A stretch of DNA of 64,000 nucleotides, taken from contig JBAKBP010004270.1 of assembly GCA_037953745.1 (NCBI GenBank), positions 62,001 through 126,000 on the forward strand. Reading direction: 5' to 3'. Shown here piece after piece: positions 10,346-20,735 of the stretch. The stretch comes from Lithodes maja (Eukaryota > Arthropoda > Malacostraca > Decapoda > Lithodidae). The notes under the pieces are model-generated. The model saw only the letters and a program-made list of their open reading frames with translations, was not told the origin of the DNA and did not search any database. Positions within the stretch are counted from its first letter, which is position 1, and every line of letters starts with the position of its first letter. Made by a program: the position numbers and the translations under genes.

Positions 10346-11240
10346 ATGGCATTAACTCGGTCCCAGTCGAGGAATAATCCTGATGAAAGACAAAATACAG
10401 TGAGTGATGTAGTACAAATGAACGGTGAAACAGACAATGTAGTTAATGGGGATGTACTGTACAAGCAAACCCTGTTAGAGAAAATGCAGGTAATAACAAT
10501 CAACAACTGCAGCCTGCAGAAGAAAATGCAGGAATCAATAATTCGCAAGACAACAGAGGTGCGGCACAAAATAATTAAAACGGTGTAAACGAAGATAATG
10601 AGAGGGAGATTATCGAAAATCGTGAACAGAACGAACGACCTCGTAATGTAAACATGAATGGTGGCAACATGAATGGTGGCGAATGGATGGGACATTCTGG
10701 TGACAGACTCATAGCATTAGTGATTGAAATGTATACAGAAGTGATATAATGGCAACATAATAAGTTTGAACTATCGATTTGTGAGGCCGCAAAAGACATC
10801 TGGGGGATCTCAAGCGTATGATCCTATGTTATGTTCAGGATGCCCCTTTGGCGTGCGCGGCAATCAAGATAGCTTCTTTCATTCCTCAGCTGTTCCTTCA
10901 AAGAAAAAGACAAAAGGCAAAACTGAATGAGAACACTAAAGCGCTGAAATAGAGAATGGAGTGGTGGAAAAATGGGGAGTTAGACAAAATTCTTAGCCAG
11001 GTACGAGCAATCCAGCAAAGACTGAAAACAAAACAACGAAGAAAGAGGAAGCCAGATGATATGGCACGATCAGAGGGACATAGCATGAGGATTGGTAAAG
11101 TGGCACAGGCAGTCAGAATGGTCTCTGGGGAAGCCTCAAGTGGGGTGCTCGAAGTGAACCAACACATCTTGGACCAGCTAAAGGAGAAACACCCAGAAGC
11201 AAAACCAGCAAGTGATGAGGTCAAACTAGAAGGGGAATAA
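10346..11240 (+). pseudogene. N-terminal part of the RT element
   Basis: ATG 10346 opens an 80-residue polar frame starting MALTRSQSRNN. Downstream, after frame breaks, a basic region (10956-11240) contains RAIQQRLKTKQRRKRKPDD and a helix ending LKEKHPEAKPA. A one- or two-base shift separates it from the RT frame that starts near 11260. This part is probably nucleic-acid binding, judging only from its charge. Confidence 0.5.
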
Positions 11241-11259
11241 TTATGTTCCTCCAGACCCA

Positions 11260-12594
11260 GTGATATATGAGAATATAACTGGAGACCTCGTATGGAGAAA
11301 GGCACTGAAAACACAGGGAGGTGCAGGTCCATCAGGTGTAGATTTTAAGACTTGGAGGATCTTCCTAACTCAAAACAAGTTTGGTTCAGCCGCGAGTGAC
11401 CTTTGTGAAGCAATAGCAATGCTTGCAAAAAAACTCGCATCAACGCCATGCGTGAACATAGAAGCTCTGACAGCATGTAGCCTGATACCCTTAAATCAGA
11501 ATCCAGGAGTTAGACCAGTAGGCGTTGGGGAAGTTCTTAGAAGGATTATAGGAAAAGCAATCATGTCTGTATTTGGAAAAGATGTACAAAGAGCAATGGG
11601 CAACTTACAAGTATGTGCAGTACAGCAAGCCGGAGGAGAAGCAGCAATACATGCAATGGGGAAGGTGTATGAAAAGGAAGGTTGTGAAGCGGTTCTGCTA
11701 GTGGATGGATCAAATGCCTTTAACACCATTAATAGGGAGGCAGCTATTCACAATATCAAGATCAAATGCCCGAGCATCGCAAAATACATAGAAAACACTT
11801 ATAAGGAGCCAGCTAACCTGTATATAGTGGGAAGCACAAAGAAGGAAGAAATGAAAATTCTCAAATCAAATGAAGGAACAACGCAAGGAGATCCTGTGGC
11901 AATGGCAATGTATGCTCTGGCACTATCTATTCTGCAGCAGAAAATAAAACATGAGGAAACCCGAGTGAAACAAGTAGCGTATGCTGATGACCTCACAGGT
12001 GCAGGAAGAATAAGGGATCTCAAAGGATGGTGGCAGAGAGTACAATCGGTTGGCTCAGTCATTGGGTACGATCCTAATGCTAGTAAATCTGTACTAATAG
12101 TGAAAGAAGACCATTATGAAGAAGCGGTGCAGACTTTTGATGGGACAGGAGTGAAGATTACAAAGGAGGGTCAACACCATTTGGGAGCAGTAATAGGCAC
12201 AGAGGAATGCAGGAGCGTCTATGTGCGAAAAAAGGTAACGGAGTGGGTAAAGGAAGTGAAAACCCTGGCAGACATTGCGAAATCTGAACCACATGCTGCA
12301 TATACTGCCTTCACATATGGTGTTAAGCACAGATGGACCTTTCTTATGAGAATAGTACCTGACATTGGACCGATGCTCCAACCGCTGGAAGAAGCAATCA
12401 GAGGAGCATTCATACCTGCTTTAACAGAGATGGAAGGCATCACGCAAGAGCTAAGATATCTATTAGCTCTTCCGCCAAGGTTCGGAGGTATGGGGATCAT
12501 AAACCCAGTGGAGGCGGCACCTCATGAGTACGAAAATTTCCTTAAACATACTACGTCTCTGACAGAAAAAAATACGGGAGCAAAATTAAATTGA
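11260..12594 (+). CDS. Reverse transcriptase domain of unassigned clade
   Basis: An uninterrupted frame of about 444 codons. Finger motif GGAGPSGVDFKTWR is near residue 20-33 and NPGVRPVGVGEVLRRIIGKA near 81-100. Motif A is LLVDGSNAFNTINREA, motif B GTTQGDPVAMAMYALAL, and the catalytic YADD box AYADDLTGAG is near residue 240. A thumb region and a LPPRFGGMGI segment follow. QGDPVAMAMYA differs from the RQG.PLSP of most LINEs. No start codon is certain because the frame continues a broken upstream one. The frame is intact although both flanks are broken. Confidence 0.85.
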   Translation: MIYENITGDLVWRKALKTQGGAGPSGVDFKTWRIFLTQNKFGSAASDLCEAIAMLAKKLASTPCVNIEALTACSLIPLNQNPGVRPVGVGEVLRRIIGKAIMSVFGKDVQRAMGNLQVCAVQQAGGEAAIHAMGKVYEKEGCEAVLLVDGSNAFNTINREAAIHNIKIKCPSIAKYIENTYKEPANLYIVGSTKKEEMKILKSNEGTTQGDPVAMAMYALALSILQQKIKHEETRVKQVAYADDLTGAGRIRDLKGWWQRVQSVGSVIGYDPNASKSVLIVKEDHYEEAVQTFDGTGVKITKEGQHHLGAVIGTEECRSVYVRKKVTEWVKEVKTLADIAKSEPHAAYTAFTYGVKHRWTFLMRIVPDIGPMLQPLEEAIRGAFIPALTEMEGITQELRYLLALPPRFGGMGIINPVEAAPHEYENFLKHTTSLTEKNTGAKLN

Positions 12595-12598
12595 TAAG

Positions 12599-13590
12599 GT
12601 GGACGAAGAGGAACAACGAAATGCAAGACAGGAAATTACAAAGAACAGAGAAGAGAGACAAAAACATAGCCTAGAACAAAATAAGACTAAATGTAGTGAT
12701 AAACTGAAAATGAGAGTTGAGATGGCACAAGACACTGGGGCTTCAAATTGGCTCACTTCATTACCAATAAAGGCAAAAAGGCTTAAGCTTAAATAAACAA
12801 GAATTCAATGATGCCGTAGCCTTGAGGTATGGGTGGCCAGTTTCGAACCTGCCGCTGAAATGTGCATGTGGTGAAATAAACAACTCAGACCACTGTATGA
12901 CCTGTAAGAGAGGAGACTTCATCTGTATCCGGCATGATGAAGTACGAGACATCACTGCACAAATGCTGGACGAGGTGTGCCATGATGTCAGAATCGAACC
13001 GGAACTTCTGCCTATGGACGGACAGCGCTTGTCCCACAATACTGCAAATACTTCAAATGAAGCAAGAGTGGACGTAAGTGCTCGGGGGTTTTGGACGAGG
13101 GGACAACGGGCTTTTTTTTCGACATCAGAACCTTCAACGCAAGAGCGCAAACATATCGTGAGCGAGGACTCAAGGCGGCATACTTGAGAAACGAAAGTGA
13201 GAAAAAAAATGCTTATGAAGAAAGAATTTTGAACAGGGATCAAGGAAGCTTTACTCCTCTGGTCTTCTCATCGTCGGGAGGAATGGGACCTTCTGCAAGT
13301 GTCTTCTATGTGTCTTCTATGCCAGATTAGCTGAACAAATATCGGAGAAAAAGCGCCAGCATAGAAGCCAAGTCATAACTTGGATGAGATGCCGGCTCTC
13401 TTTCTCTCTTCTCAGGTCTGCACTCCTATGTCTCAGTAGTACAAGGTCCTCCCCGCTACAGAGGACAAGAGTGAGAGACTTGGACTTTGAAATGGTCGTG
13501 GCGGGAGGGCCGAATTGGGGAACAACTAGGTTGATTGTAGGGAGGTACTGGTACAATAAGATAAACTATAAGGTAACTAGTATAAGATAG
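12599..13590 (+). pseudogene. C-terminal zinc cluster and PD-(D/E)xK-like region, frameshifted
   Basis: Read in at least four frame segments. 12599-12796 gives DTGASNWLTSLPI. 12822-13090 gives RYGWPVSNLPLKCACGEINN, then DH..C and ICIRHDEVRDITAQ (zinc cluster CxC-x7-H-x3-C). VDVSARGFW then passes by frameshift into FFFDIRTFNA (13110-13140). GSFTPLVFSSSGGMGPSA follows, and 13384 onward gives RCRLSFSLLRSALLCL. The E...D...D-x-R layout suggests a PD-(D/E)xK nuclease fold, which is inference. The breaks show this copy is dead. Confidence 0.65.
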
Positions 13591-13620
13591 ATTGTACACC
13601 ACTTTGTAACTGTCACCTTA

Positions 13621-13652
<32 letters not shown>

Positions 13653-13655
<3 letters not shown>

Positions 13656-14220
13656 AAAGGAACAAAAATAGACCACTAGTTGAGCTGAGAAATAATACCT
13701 AAGATTAAAGGTCTATGAAATAAAGTCAGAGTTCATGATCAACTGTCAAATTATTCTAACCCTCTAGATATAAGATTAATATATTTCATACAACAATAAT
13801 ATAACTATAATATTTAATAAATAAATTAATACAAATTTCTCCCGTTACTAGACCTTAACTACTATTTAAAATTTGGGTCATGATGATATTCGTTCATTAA
13901 TGCTCTTCTTTGTATTCCCCTCACCTGATATTGTTCATCACCTTCATTTTTAAATGATTGACATATTATCTCATTCAATGCTTGCTTCGTCCTTCTATCT
14001 AGTCTATAACATGACACGTTTTAGTGTGATAGTAGGATATTTTAATATGCAAACTAAGGTTATGTCTTCATCAAAGTTTCAATCAATTTAATAACAATAC
14101 TAAGAATATTGTTTTTGGTTGTAGTCTAGCCAAATACATAGATTGTCACTTTCTTTTTAAGCAAAAATAGAGAATTTTGTACCATCATACGTATAGCCTA
14201 CTGTGTGTATGTGTGAGTGT

Positions 14221-14222
<2 letters not shown>
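13653..14222. other. No recognised feature
   Basis: AT-rich flank of the poly(A)-tailed element, with nothing I can assign. Confidence 0.45.
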
Positions 14223-14283
<61 letters not shown>

Positions 14284-14305
14284 CTATATATATATATATA
14301 TTTGT
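14223..14305. repeat. (TA)n microsatellite
   Basis: Interrupted TA run of about 80 bp. Frames through it (Y/I repeats) are artefacts. Confidence 0.95.
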
Positions 14306-14759
14306 TTATTTATTTATATATTATATTTATTGATTTATTTGTATTATTATATATTCCTACTACTCCCTCTCGGGCATAGGCTGAGAGCCTGTGCATTCAA
14401 CAGTACATTCACTGGTGAAGCCTGTGAGGTCCCGTTCCAGTCTAGGGAGTGAGACATGTGAAGCACTTTGAAATGCAACCAGCAACCGCTATCTTGCCTT
14501 TGCAAGATGCATGGGGCCCGGTTGCCCATCCACGACTCGAAGCAGCCCCATCTCCAAAGCCACCTTGCTCCAGAGTGCTTCACTGTCTCACCCATAAGAC
14601 TCGGACCCTCACTGTCAAAATGCCACCTATTTAGCAATAAAATCACTAGGCATTACCCCCCTGTAGCATATTTTAAATATGGGAATATTCATTCAGTGTT
14701 ATTTAATCAGGGAACAATGGGTGTATTATTTTGGCATTTCGGTGGGCTTTGTGGTAATG
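14306..14759. other. No recognised feature
   Basis: Contains small GC-richer patches (14360-14600) with overlapping short frames on both strands; no domain, repeat partner or splice context was seen. Confidence 0.45.
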
Positions 14760-14905
14760 CACTGATACCTAGGTACAGCACAAACTCCATCCCAATAATA
14801 TCTTCCCATTGATACATCGGGATTCGAACCCGGGACCATTGGATTACCAGTCCAGTGGCATGACCAATTGAACAGGACAATACCCAGGGGAGGCCAAAAT
14901 AAAGT
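14760..14905 (-). mobile_element. tRNA-derived SINE
   Basis: The minus strand reads CAATTGGTCATGCCACTGG (A-box region), an anticodon-arm-like CTGGACTGGTAATCCA, then GGTTCGAATCCC (B-box) at tRNA spacing. A tRNA-unrelated tail extends to about 14760. The acceptor ends do not pair well, so it is called a SINE and not a tRNA gene. Confidence 0.65.
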
Positions 14906-15129
14906 TGAATTTTTCACTCTCACTCTCTCAGCTTTGGGGGAGACACTTGTTGCAGGTAGCTTTGCCTTTTGTTTCCTTCATACACATAACAATCTCTCTC
15001 TCTCTCTCTCTCTACAATATATATGATATCGTGGAGTTGTCCGCCAGGGTATCTTATTTTCATTAAAAATAAGGTTACTAGGAAAAGAAGCATCCCCATT
15101 TTGATCAATTTATTTTCAAACTTGCAATA

Positions 15130-15153
15130 TTTCGGACGGTCGTCCATCATCAG
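15130..15153 (-). ncRNA. Hammerhead-ribozyme-like core of a Penelope-like element
   Basis: The minus strand reads CTGATGA, one unpaired T, GGAC, loop GACC, GTCC, then GAAA. This is the conserved hammerhead core with a 4-bp helix II. Penelope-like elements are known to carry hammerhead motifs in their terminal repeats, and this one lies just 3' of a Penelope-like copy on the same strand. Helices I and III could not be folded with confidence by eye. Confidence 0.5.
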
Positions 15154-15177
15154 GCTCTACACACGTGATCCTATAAA

Positions 15178-15392
15178 TTAATGAATACACATATTTTTAA
15201 ATTCAGCATAGGAAGGATCTAAAATTTATCTATTCAAATATTTAACACAAACTTACGAAAGAAGGTTATATAAAAGGGTAACTATAAATGAATGAATGAA
15301 TACACAGATTTCTAAATTCAGCATAGGAAGGATCTAAAATGTATCTATTAAAGTATTTAACACAAACTTACGAAAGAAGGTTATATAAAAGG
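15178..15392 (-). repeat. 118-bp tandem repeat in the Penelope-like 3' region
   Basis: Two units starting near 15178 and 15296 share CAGCATAGGAAGGATCTAAA and ACACAAACTTACGAAAGAAG. They sit between the coding copy and the hammerhead-like core, where Penelope-like elements carry terminal repeats. Confidence 0.75.
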
Positions 15393-16299
15393 TAACTGAC
15401 AAAGTTAAAGTTATTAAACAAATTTACAAAAAATATGAAAAAAATATTATAGCAACAACACCTTCACCTCGCCATGACAGCAGTCAGACTGAGAGAAAGG
15501 TTGTGAAATCAGGCACCAACATATGACGGTCACATCAAAAAACAAACAACAAAGTATTGTTCCCATTAACCCCGAATGTACTGCTAAAATGAAGCACGCA
15601 TTTGAGTACAAACCCGAATTAACGTACCAAAAAATGAAACATTTAAACACAAGGCAAATATCATATATCATCAAATTTGCGAATTCAATTCGGGTGTCAA
15701 TGAAGCTGACACTGCAAACCCAAATCGATGTATAGAAACAAAGAGTGAAACAATTAATCACAAAATACATACAGAAAGAATATACAACATTTATGAATTC
15801 AGTTCGGGTTTCAACGAATTTATGAAGTTTTTCTCCCCTAAAAAAGTATCCTGTTCGTTAGTAAATCTACCTAAAATACTAAAATCTTTATCTGAGAAGG
15901 GATGATCCTGTTCATGGGAGTGATTTCTTATAGCAGAAAATTACATTTTATTTAATAAATTACCTGTACGATAGCTCCGTCCCTTGTGTTCGAATATTCG
16001 GATCTTAAAATGTCTGGAAGTACATCCAACATACCTTACATTACAGGTAGGACAAACAAATGTGTAAACTGTATCCGAACGCATGTGATCGGGAATGCTA
16101 TCTTTGTATGTAAAAAAAGATCCTATGGTGAAATTATTCGTAAAAGCTACTCTAACATTGACTGCAGGAAAACTGTTCTTTAGGTACGTCAACAATTGCT
16201 TACGAAAAATGAAGCTCGTCTCGTCATAAAAAGGTAGCTTAATATATTTAATGAGTTTGGGTATGTTCAGGACTTTGACTTCGTCCTTTCGTTTTTTGT
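15361..16299 (-). pseudogene. Penelope-like element, 5'-truncated inverted copy
   Basis: Encodes the end of the RT-to-endonuclease polypeptide on the minus strand. LTYLKNSFPAVN is followed by DTVYTFVCPTCNVRYVGCTS and FKIRIFEHKGRSYRTGN, a GIY-YIG-type endonuclease (VY ... YVG ... R..EH). A 3' region follows. It is the reverse complement of 16701-17648 apart from a few percent divergence, and its 5' end meets the plus-strand copy at about 16299. Single-base changes relative to the partner break the frame near 15940. Confidence 0.82.
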
Positions 16300-17648
16300 T
16301 TTATAGGCGTTATGTAGATGACCTGTTTCTAATTTTTTAAAGAAAAGAAGACGCTAGCAAATGTCTAAATTATTTCAATGATCATCATTGTAATATTAAT
16401 GTCACTAAAGAAGATGAAAAAAATCATTCTCTTTCATTGTTGGATGTTAAAATTTGCAAATCTGGCAATGGATTATCAACTAGCGTGTTCAGAAAACCAA
16501 CGTTCACAAGTTTGGATCTCAATTGGCTTAGCTTCTGTCCTGACGTCTCCAAAATAAACTCAATCAAAACTCTACTGAATCGTGCCTATAACATTTGCTC
16601 TAATTACATCGTCTTGCATTTAGAATTTGAACACTTGAAACAATTGTTCTTAAAGAATAACTATACAATAAATATCTTCAATAAAGTTCTTAAGGAATTC
16701 TTATACAAAAAACGAAAGGACGAAGTCAAAGTCATGAACATACCTAAACTCATTAAATATATTAAGCTACCTTTTTATGGCGAGACGAGCTTCATTTTTC
16801 GTAAGAAATTGTTGACGTACCTAAAGAACAGTTTTCCTGCAGTCAATGTTAGTGTAGCTTTTACGAGTAATTTCACCATAGGATCTTTTTTTACATACAA
16901 AGATAGCATTCCCGATCACGTGCGTTCGAATATAGTTTACAAATGTGTTTGTCCTAGCTGTAATGTAAGGTATGTTGGATGTACTGTACTTCCAGACATT
17001 TTAAGATCCGAATATTCGAACACAGGGGACGGAGCTATCGTACAGGTAATTTATTACATAAAATGTAATTTTCTGCTATAAGAAATCATTCCCATGAGCA
17101 GGATCATCCCTTCTCAGATAAAGATTTTAGCATTTTAGGTAGATTTAATAACGAACAGGATACTTTTTTAGTGGAGAAAACTTCATAAATTCGTTGAAAC
17201 CCGAACTGAATTCATAAATGTTGTATATTCTTTCTGTATGTATTTTGTGATTAATTGTTTCACTCTTTGTTTCTATACATCGATTTGGGTTTGCAGTGTC
17301 AGCTTCATTGACACCCGAATTGAATTCGCAAATTTGATGTTATATGATATTTGCCTTGTGTTTAAATGTTTCATTTTTTGGTACGTTAATTCGGGTTTGG
17401 ACTCAAATGCGTGCTTCATTTTAGCAGTACATTCGGGGTTAATGGGAACAATACTTTGTTGTTTGTTTTTTTATGTGACCGTCATATGTTGGTGCCTGAT
17501 TTCACAACCTTTCTCTCAGTCTGACTGCTGTCATGGCGAGGTGAAGGTATTGTTGCTATAATATTGTTTTCATATTTTTTGTAAATTTGTTTAATAACTT
17601 TAACTTAGTCAGTTACCTTTTATATAACCTTCTTTCGTAAGTTTGTGT
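16300..17648 (+). pseudogene. Penelope-like element, RT to GIY-YIG endonuclease
   Basis: Starts inside the RT palm with RRYVDDLFLIF (YVDD at 16311-16322), followed by a stop, then reopens. LDVKICKSGNG, FRKPTFTSLDLNW and a long helical linker lead to the GIY-YIG domain VYKCVCPSCNVRYVGCT near 16930-16990. The RT fingers and the 5' half are absent. The right end stops at 17648, where BEL sequence begins. RT plus a C-terminal GIY-YIG nuclease defines canonical Penelope-like elements. Confidence 0.85.
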
Positions 17649-19010
17649 AAGTAAGTGCGCTGGGAACACTGGTCTAGCAAAGCACGATAATGGAAATAAC
17701 CTTCATTGTTAATAACTGGTATCATAATTGTGGGCAAAACTACTGTCTCTCTCTCTGACACTACAGACAACGTTGTGGAGGTTGAAGCAGGATCAGTTGT
17801 TGCAACTGTAGTTTGACTTGCTACCGTCTCCAGCAGATTGGGGACATAATGCGCGGAAGAGCCTGCCATTGCATACTCGGCAGGAACTTAATTTAGTATT
17901 TGTGCAACCGCGCCCCCCCCCCCCCACCCCCCCCCCCCCATGCTCCCTGGAGAGGTATACCTGACACAACTTCAGATTTTTTGCTCTATTTATCCTAGCC
18001 TCACTACTTTGATATTTTGGGCACTTGATTTCGGACAACTACACAAATAGCAAGCGAATTTCCTGGGCTCGGCTTGCATTTTTACTTTACCGGTACTTCT
18101 ATTAACGGTGGAAAATGTAGAAGCCGTGGCATTATACTGTACTGGTTCACTGGTGACTCCCTCCATATTGAACACTTCTGCCTGGTAATTTTCTATAAAA
18201 GACTGCAATTCGAGTGGGGTAGATTTCATGGCTCTTTTTTACGTTTTCACGAAGTGGTGTTGGTAACTTATTCATTAGGATGACGGAACATATCTCATCG
18301 ACGCTGACATCTAACATTTTAGGGATCGAATGGATCGTACTCTCGAAAGCAGCATAGAACTTCTTGAGCGCACCTACCTCATAAACTGGAGCAGACAACT
18401 CGCACAAGTTCGTAATGGGTGCAGATTTTATTTGATCTTTTTGTCCGTATGTCTTCTCAAGTAGGGCTATTGCGGTGGCGTAGCTACTGGCGATTAGGCT
18501 AAATCCCCCCCAACAACTTCTGTGCTTCTCCCCCCAGCTGCCCGCGCAAATATGTGAAACGCTGAACGTCTGACAACTCTTTGTGGTCATGCACGGTACA
18601 GCGGAAGAGGTCCCAGAATTCTGTCCACTTTGCCGGGTCTCCACTAAATTTGGGAAGATGAAGTGTAGGTAGCTTAACCCCTGCTACCTTTGCTGTGGCA
18701 CTACTGTTGGTCAGAGGGGGGATTTTTTTGTAGATAGCCTCGAGTTTAGCCACAATCGCTTCCATGGTCTCAGAGTATTCGTCATAGTCACCAGCTATAG
18801 TCACAATGTCAACGGTCTCGTCATATAATTCGTAAAGATTGTCATTGACTGACTCCAGCTCATTGAGGCGCTTGCGAATCAGGGTAACTTTGCCCTTCGC
18901 CTCGGATGCATCTGCCCGATCAATGAAGGGTGTAAGTCCCTAGTTAGCCTAGTCAAACAGCCCCTCGCTATCCCTCTCTTTTTCTTAAGTTCTGACAGGG
19001 TGGTAGGCAT
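17649..19010 (-). pseudogene. BEL/Pao gag-protease fragment
   Basis: The minus strand starts at ATG 19010-19008 (MPTTLSELKKKRGIARG). After a frameshift it gives a helical gag with LPTLHLPKFSGDPAKWTEFW, FTYLRGQLGGEAQKLL and the EKTYGQ...LPTPLRENV region, typical of BEL/Pao gag. CRVCNGRLF is a decayed zinc knuckle. LPTIMIPV then RALLDQCSQRTYL is the protease entry, with Cys where the DSGS/DxGSQ-type glycine is expected. The coding sequence ends at the Penelope-like arm at 17649, and no RT or integrase remains. Several frame breaks show it is inactive. Confidence 0.85.
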
Positions 19011-19081
19011 GTTGAAATAATTTTAACCTAGACTAGGCCAAGTGCACCGAAAGTCAAGTCAAGTTATCACCAACAACCCCA

Positions 19082-19290
19082 TTACAATGATAAACTACCA
19101 CCCAGTACAAGTAGTGGTACCTCCGGCGGTCTCCTCAATAAATCCCTCCAAGCTTGTGTATTTTTTATAGTAGAAAACCTAGCTCCTGGCACTGCAAATA
19201 TACGCACAACAAATGAGTCTTTATAAATGGGTTGATCAATGCAAATGCGATCTACGAAACTGTGTCCCAAGAGCGCTAGGGTCTTAAGAG
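19082..19290 (-). pseudogene. SGNH-hydrolase-like fragment, probably transposon-borne
   Basis: The minus strand reads LALLGHSFVDRI (block I, GHS in place of GDS), VRIFAVPGARFSTIK (Gly block) and VPLLVLGGS (block III GGND-like, degraded). Such SGNH/OSK-like domains occur in ORF1 of several LINE and other retroelement families. It sits just upstream of the BEL gag but is not a usual BEL domain, so its origin is unclear. Confidence 0.45.
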
Positions 19291-19619
19291 GGTGAGGGTA
19301 TGCTGCGGATCGGGCTGGAATCCACTACCTATACTGCCTGCAGCAGCCGAACATTTATTATTTCGCCACATAAGCAAAAAGAGGCAAAAAAGTGCCAAAA
19401 AAATAAGGCAAGAGAACATGAGGACTCCCTGCACATATATGGCCTAGTGCGGTAACACTCCCGGCCACCAGAAAGAAAGCCAGGCTAAAAGTATTTATTG
19501 AAAGCTGATACATTACCTTAGAACAATTGCCCTATTTCACTATCGCACTGACCGAAATCCTGTTACCACAAGCACATTTATAAAATGCAAAGAGTAATGA
19601 CTTATTGCATTCATCTTAA

Positions 19620-19827
19620 CCCCTTCTTTACCGGCGACGTCTTTTCGATTTTATTGTAGCTATGTTTAAACGATTTTGTGCAGTTTAAGAAGGACCTGTG
19701 GTAGTACAAAGGGTTAAGATAGATATTTGAACCGGTTATATGTTGGATGCCCTTTATAAACTGCACAAAAATATTGTCTAATAGTAGCCAGAATAAAGTT
19801 AAAAAGACGTAGCCGGTACAGAAGGGG
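19620..19827. mobile_element. TTAA-flanked MITE, family F4 (duplicated copy)
   Basis: 208 bp between TTAA at 19616-19619 and 19828-19831, identical to 81-288 apart from isolated changes. It was copied with the segment, not inserted separately. Confidence 0.85.
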
Positions 19828-19974
19828 TTAATGAGAGGAGATATGGTGTATGCCATATTTTGATTACTATGCTGTAATTATTATTGATGTTAACAATGAA
19901 ATGCATCGTTATTTATAAAACACGAGGTTATCAGTATGTACCACAACTATTGTAGTTTTGTTTTATTCTATTAA

Positions 19975-20570
19975 CCCGGGAGCTGCAGGGAGACTCTTAA
20001 GAGTTCCCCCGGCGGACTGCGGGGAGACTCTTAAGAGTCAGAGAAAAAAAAAATCAACTTTTGACATACATTTTTTTTTTTTTTAATTTTTGGCCCTGGG
20101 CCATGCAAAATCTCAGTCCTCTACCTCCCCTCCTTCCCCACTTTCCTCCTTCTCCTTCAGTTATCACCTATTTTCCCTGTTATTCCCTTATTCTGAGGTA
20201 TATTTTTGTGCTAACATTAGAAAGCCAGTTGCAGGGTGTGGTCATCACTGATAGCAAGCAAATGCAAGAGAGAGAGAGTATCGATCGACTGTGTCTCAGT
20301 GGCCTTGGGGGAAATTGGCGGGAAAGCAGCTTGCCTCACCCATACATTATACAACTCGCGGGCTATATCTCCGATTTTGACCATCCAAACGCTGTTTTCA
20401 CTCGTTTTATTGTTGTTTCAGGTTAATACCTTTATAATCAACCCATAATAGGCGCATATGGATAAGTATTAATGCTATTAATGGTACAATGAATATTTTA
20501 GTGACGGAAACACCTCAAATACATGCGCACAGGGAGAGGTGTCTAATTACCCCCATGCGCACTTGTTAGG
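19975..20570 (+). mobile_element. TTAA-flanked MITE, family F1, copy B
   Basis: 596 bp between TTAA at 19971-19974 and 20571-20574. The homologous position in copy 1 is an uninterrupted TTAA at 432-435 (TTCTATTAAGTGTCAG), so this is an exact filled/empty pair and the insertion followed the duplication. It starts CCCGGGAGCTGC and ends CGCACTTGTTAGG. Confidence 0.93.
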
Positions 20571-20735
20571 TTAAGTGTCAGAAATAAGCTGCTAGTGGAT
20601 GATTTTTTTCGCCTAGTTCAAATAAATTGAGTTTAGTTAATTTACAATTTAGGTACACATTAGCATGTCATACATACACAGTTAATCAAACTATTAAAGC
20701 TACTTTAATAATTTTAATTATTACTGTGTTAACAG

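Larger units (their letters stand above)
10340..13652 (+). mobile_element. Non-LTR-type retroelement with unusual RT and 3' poly(A)
   Basis: A 3.3-kb unit: a weak N-terminal frame from ATG 10346, a basic segment (10956-11240), a reverse transcriptase (11260-12594), a C-terminal zinc-binding and nuclease-like region (12599-13590, broken by frameshifts) and a poly(A) run after AATAAA-like sequence (13620-13652). No apurinic-type endonuclease is seen upstream of the RT. RT first, a CxC..H..C cluster next and a PD-(D/E)xK-like region last parallels R2/NeSL-type elements with a restriction-like endonuclease. The RT itself is not typical R2. No clear target duplication was found. I recall similar uncharacterised proteins in marine animal genomes but cannot name a described clade. 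Confidence 0.72.

Noticed and set aside
11490..11530. NQNPGV in the RT at 11260-12594 as a possible 2A motif
   Set aside because: It lacks the DxE context and final Pro (NPGP) and falls in the conserved NPGVRP RT motif.
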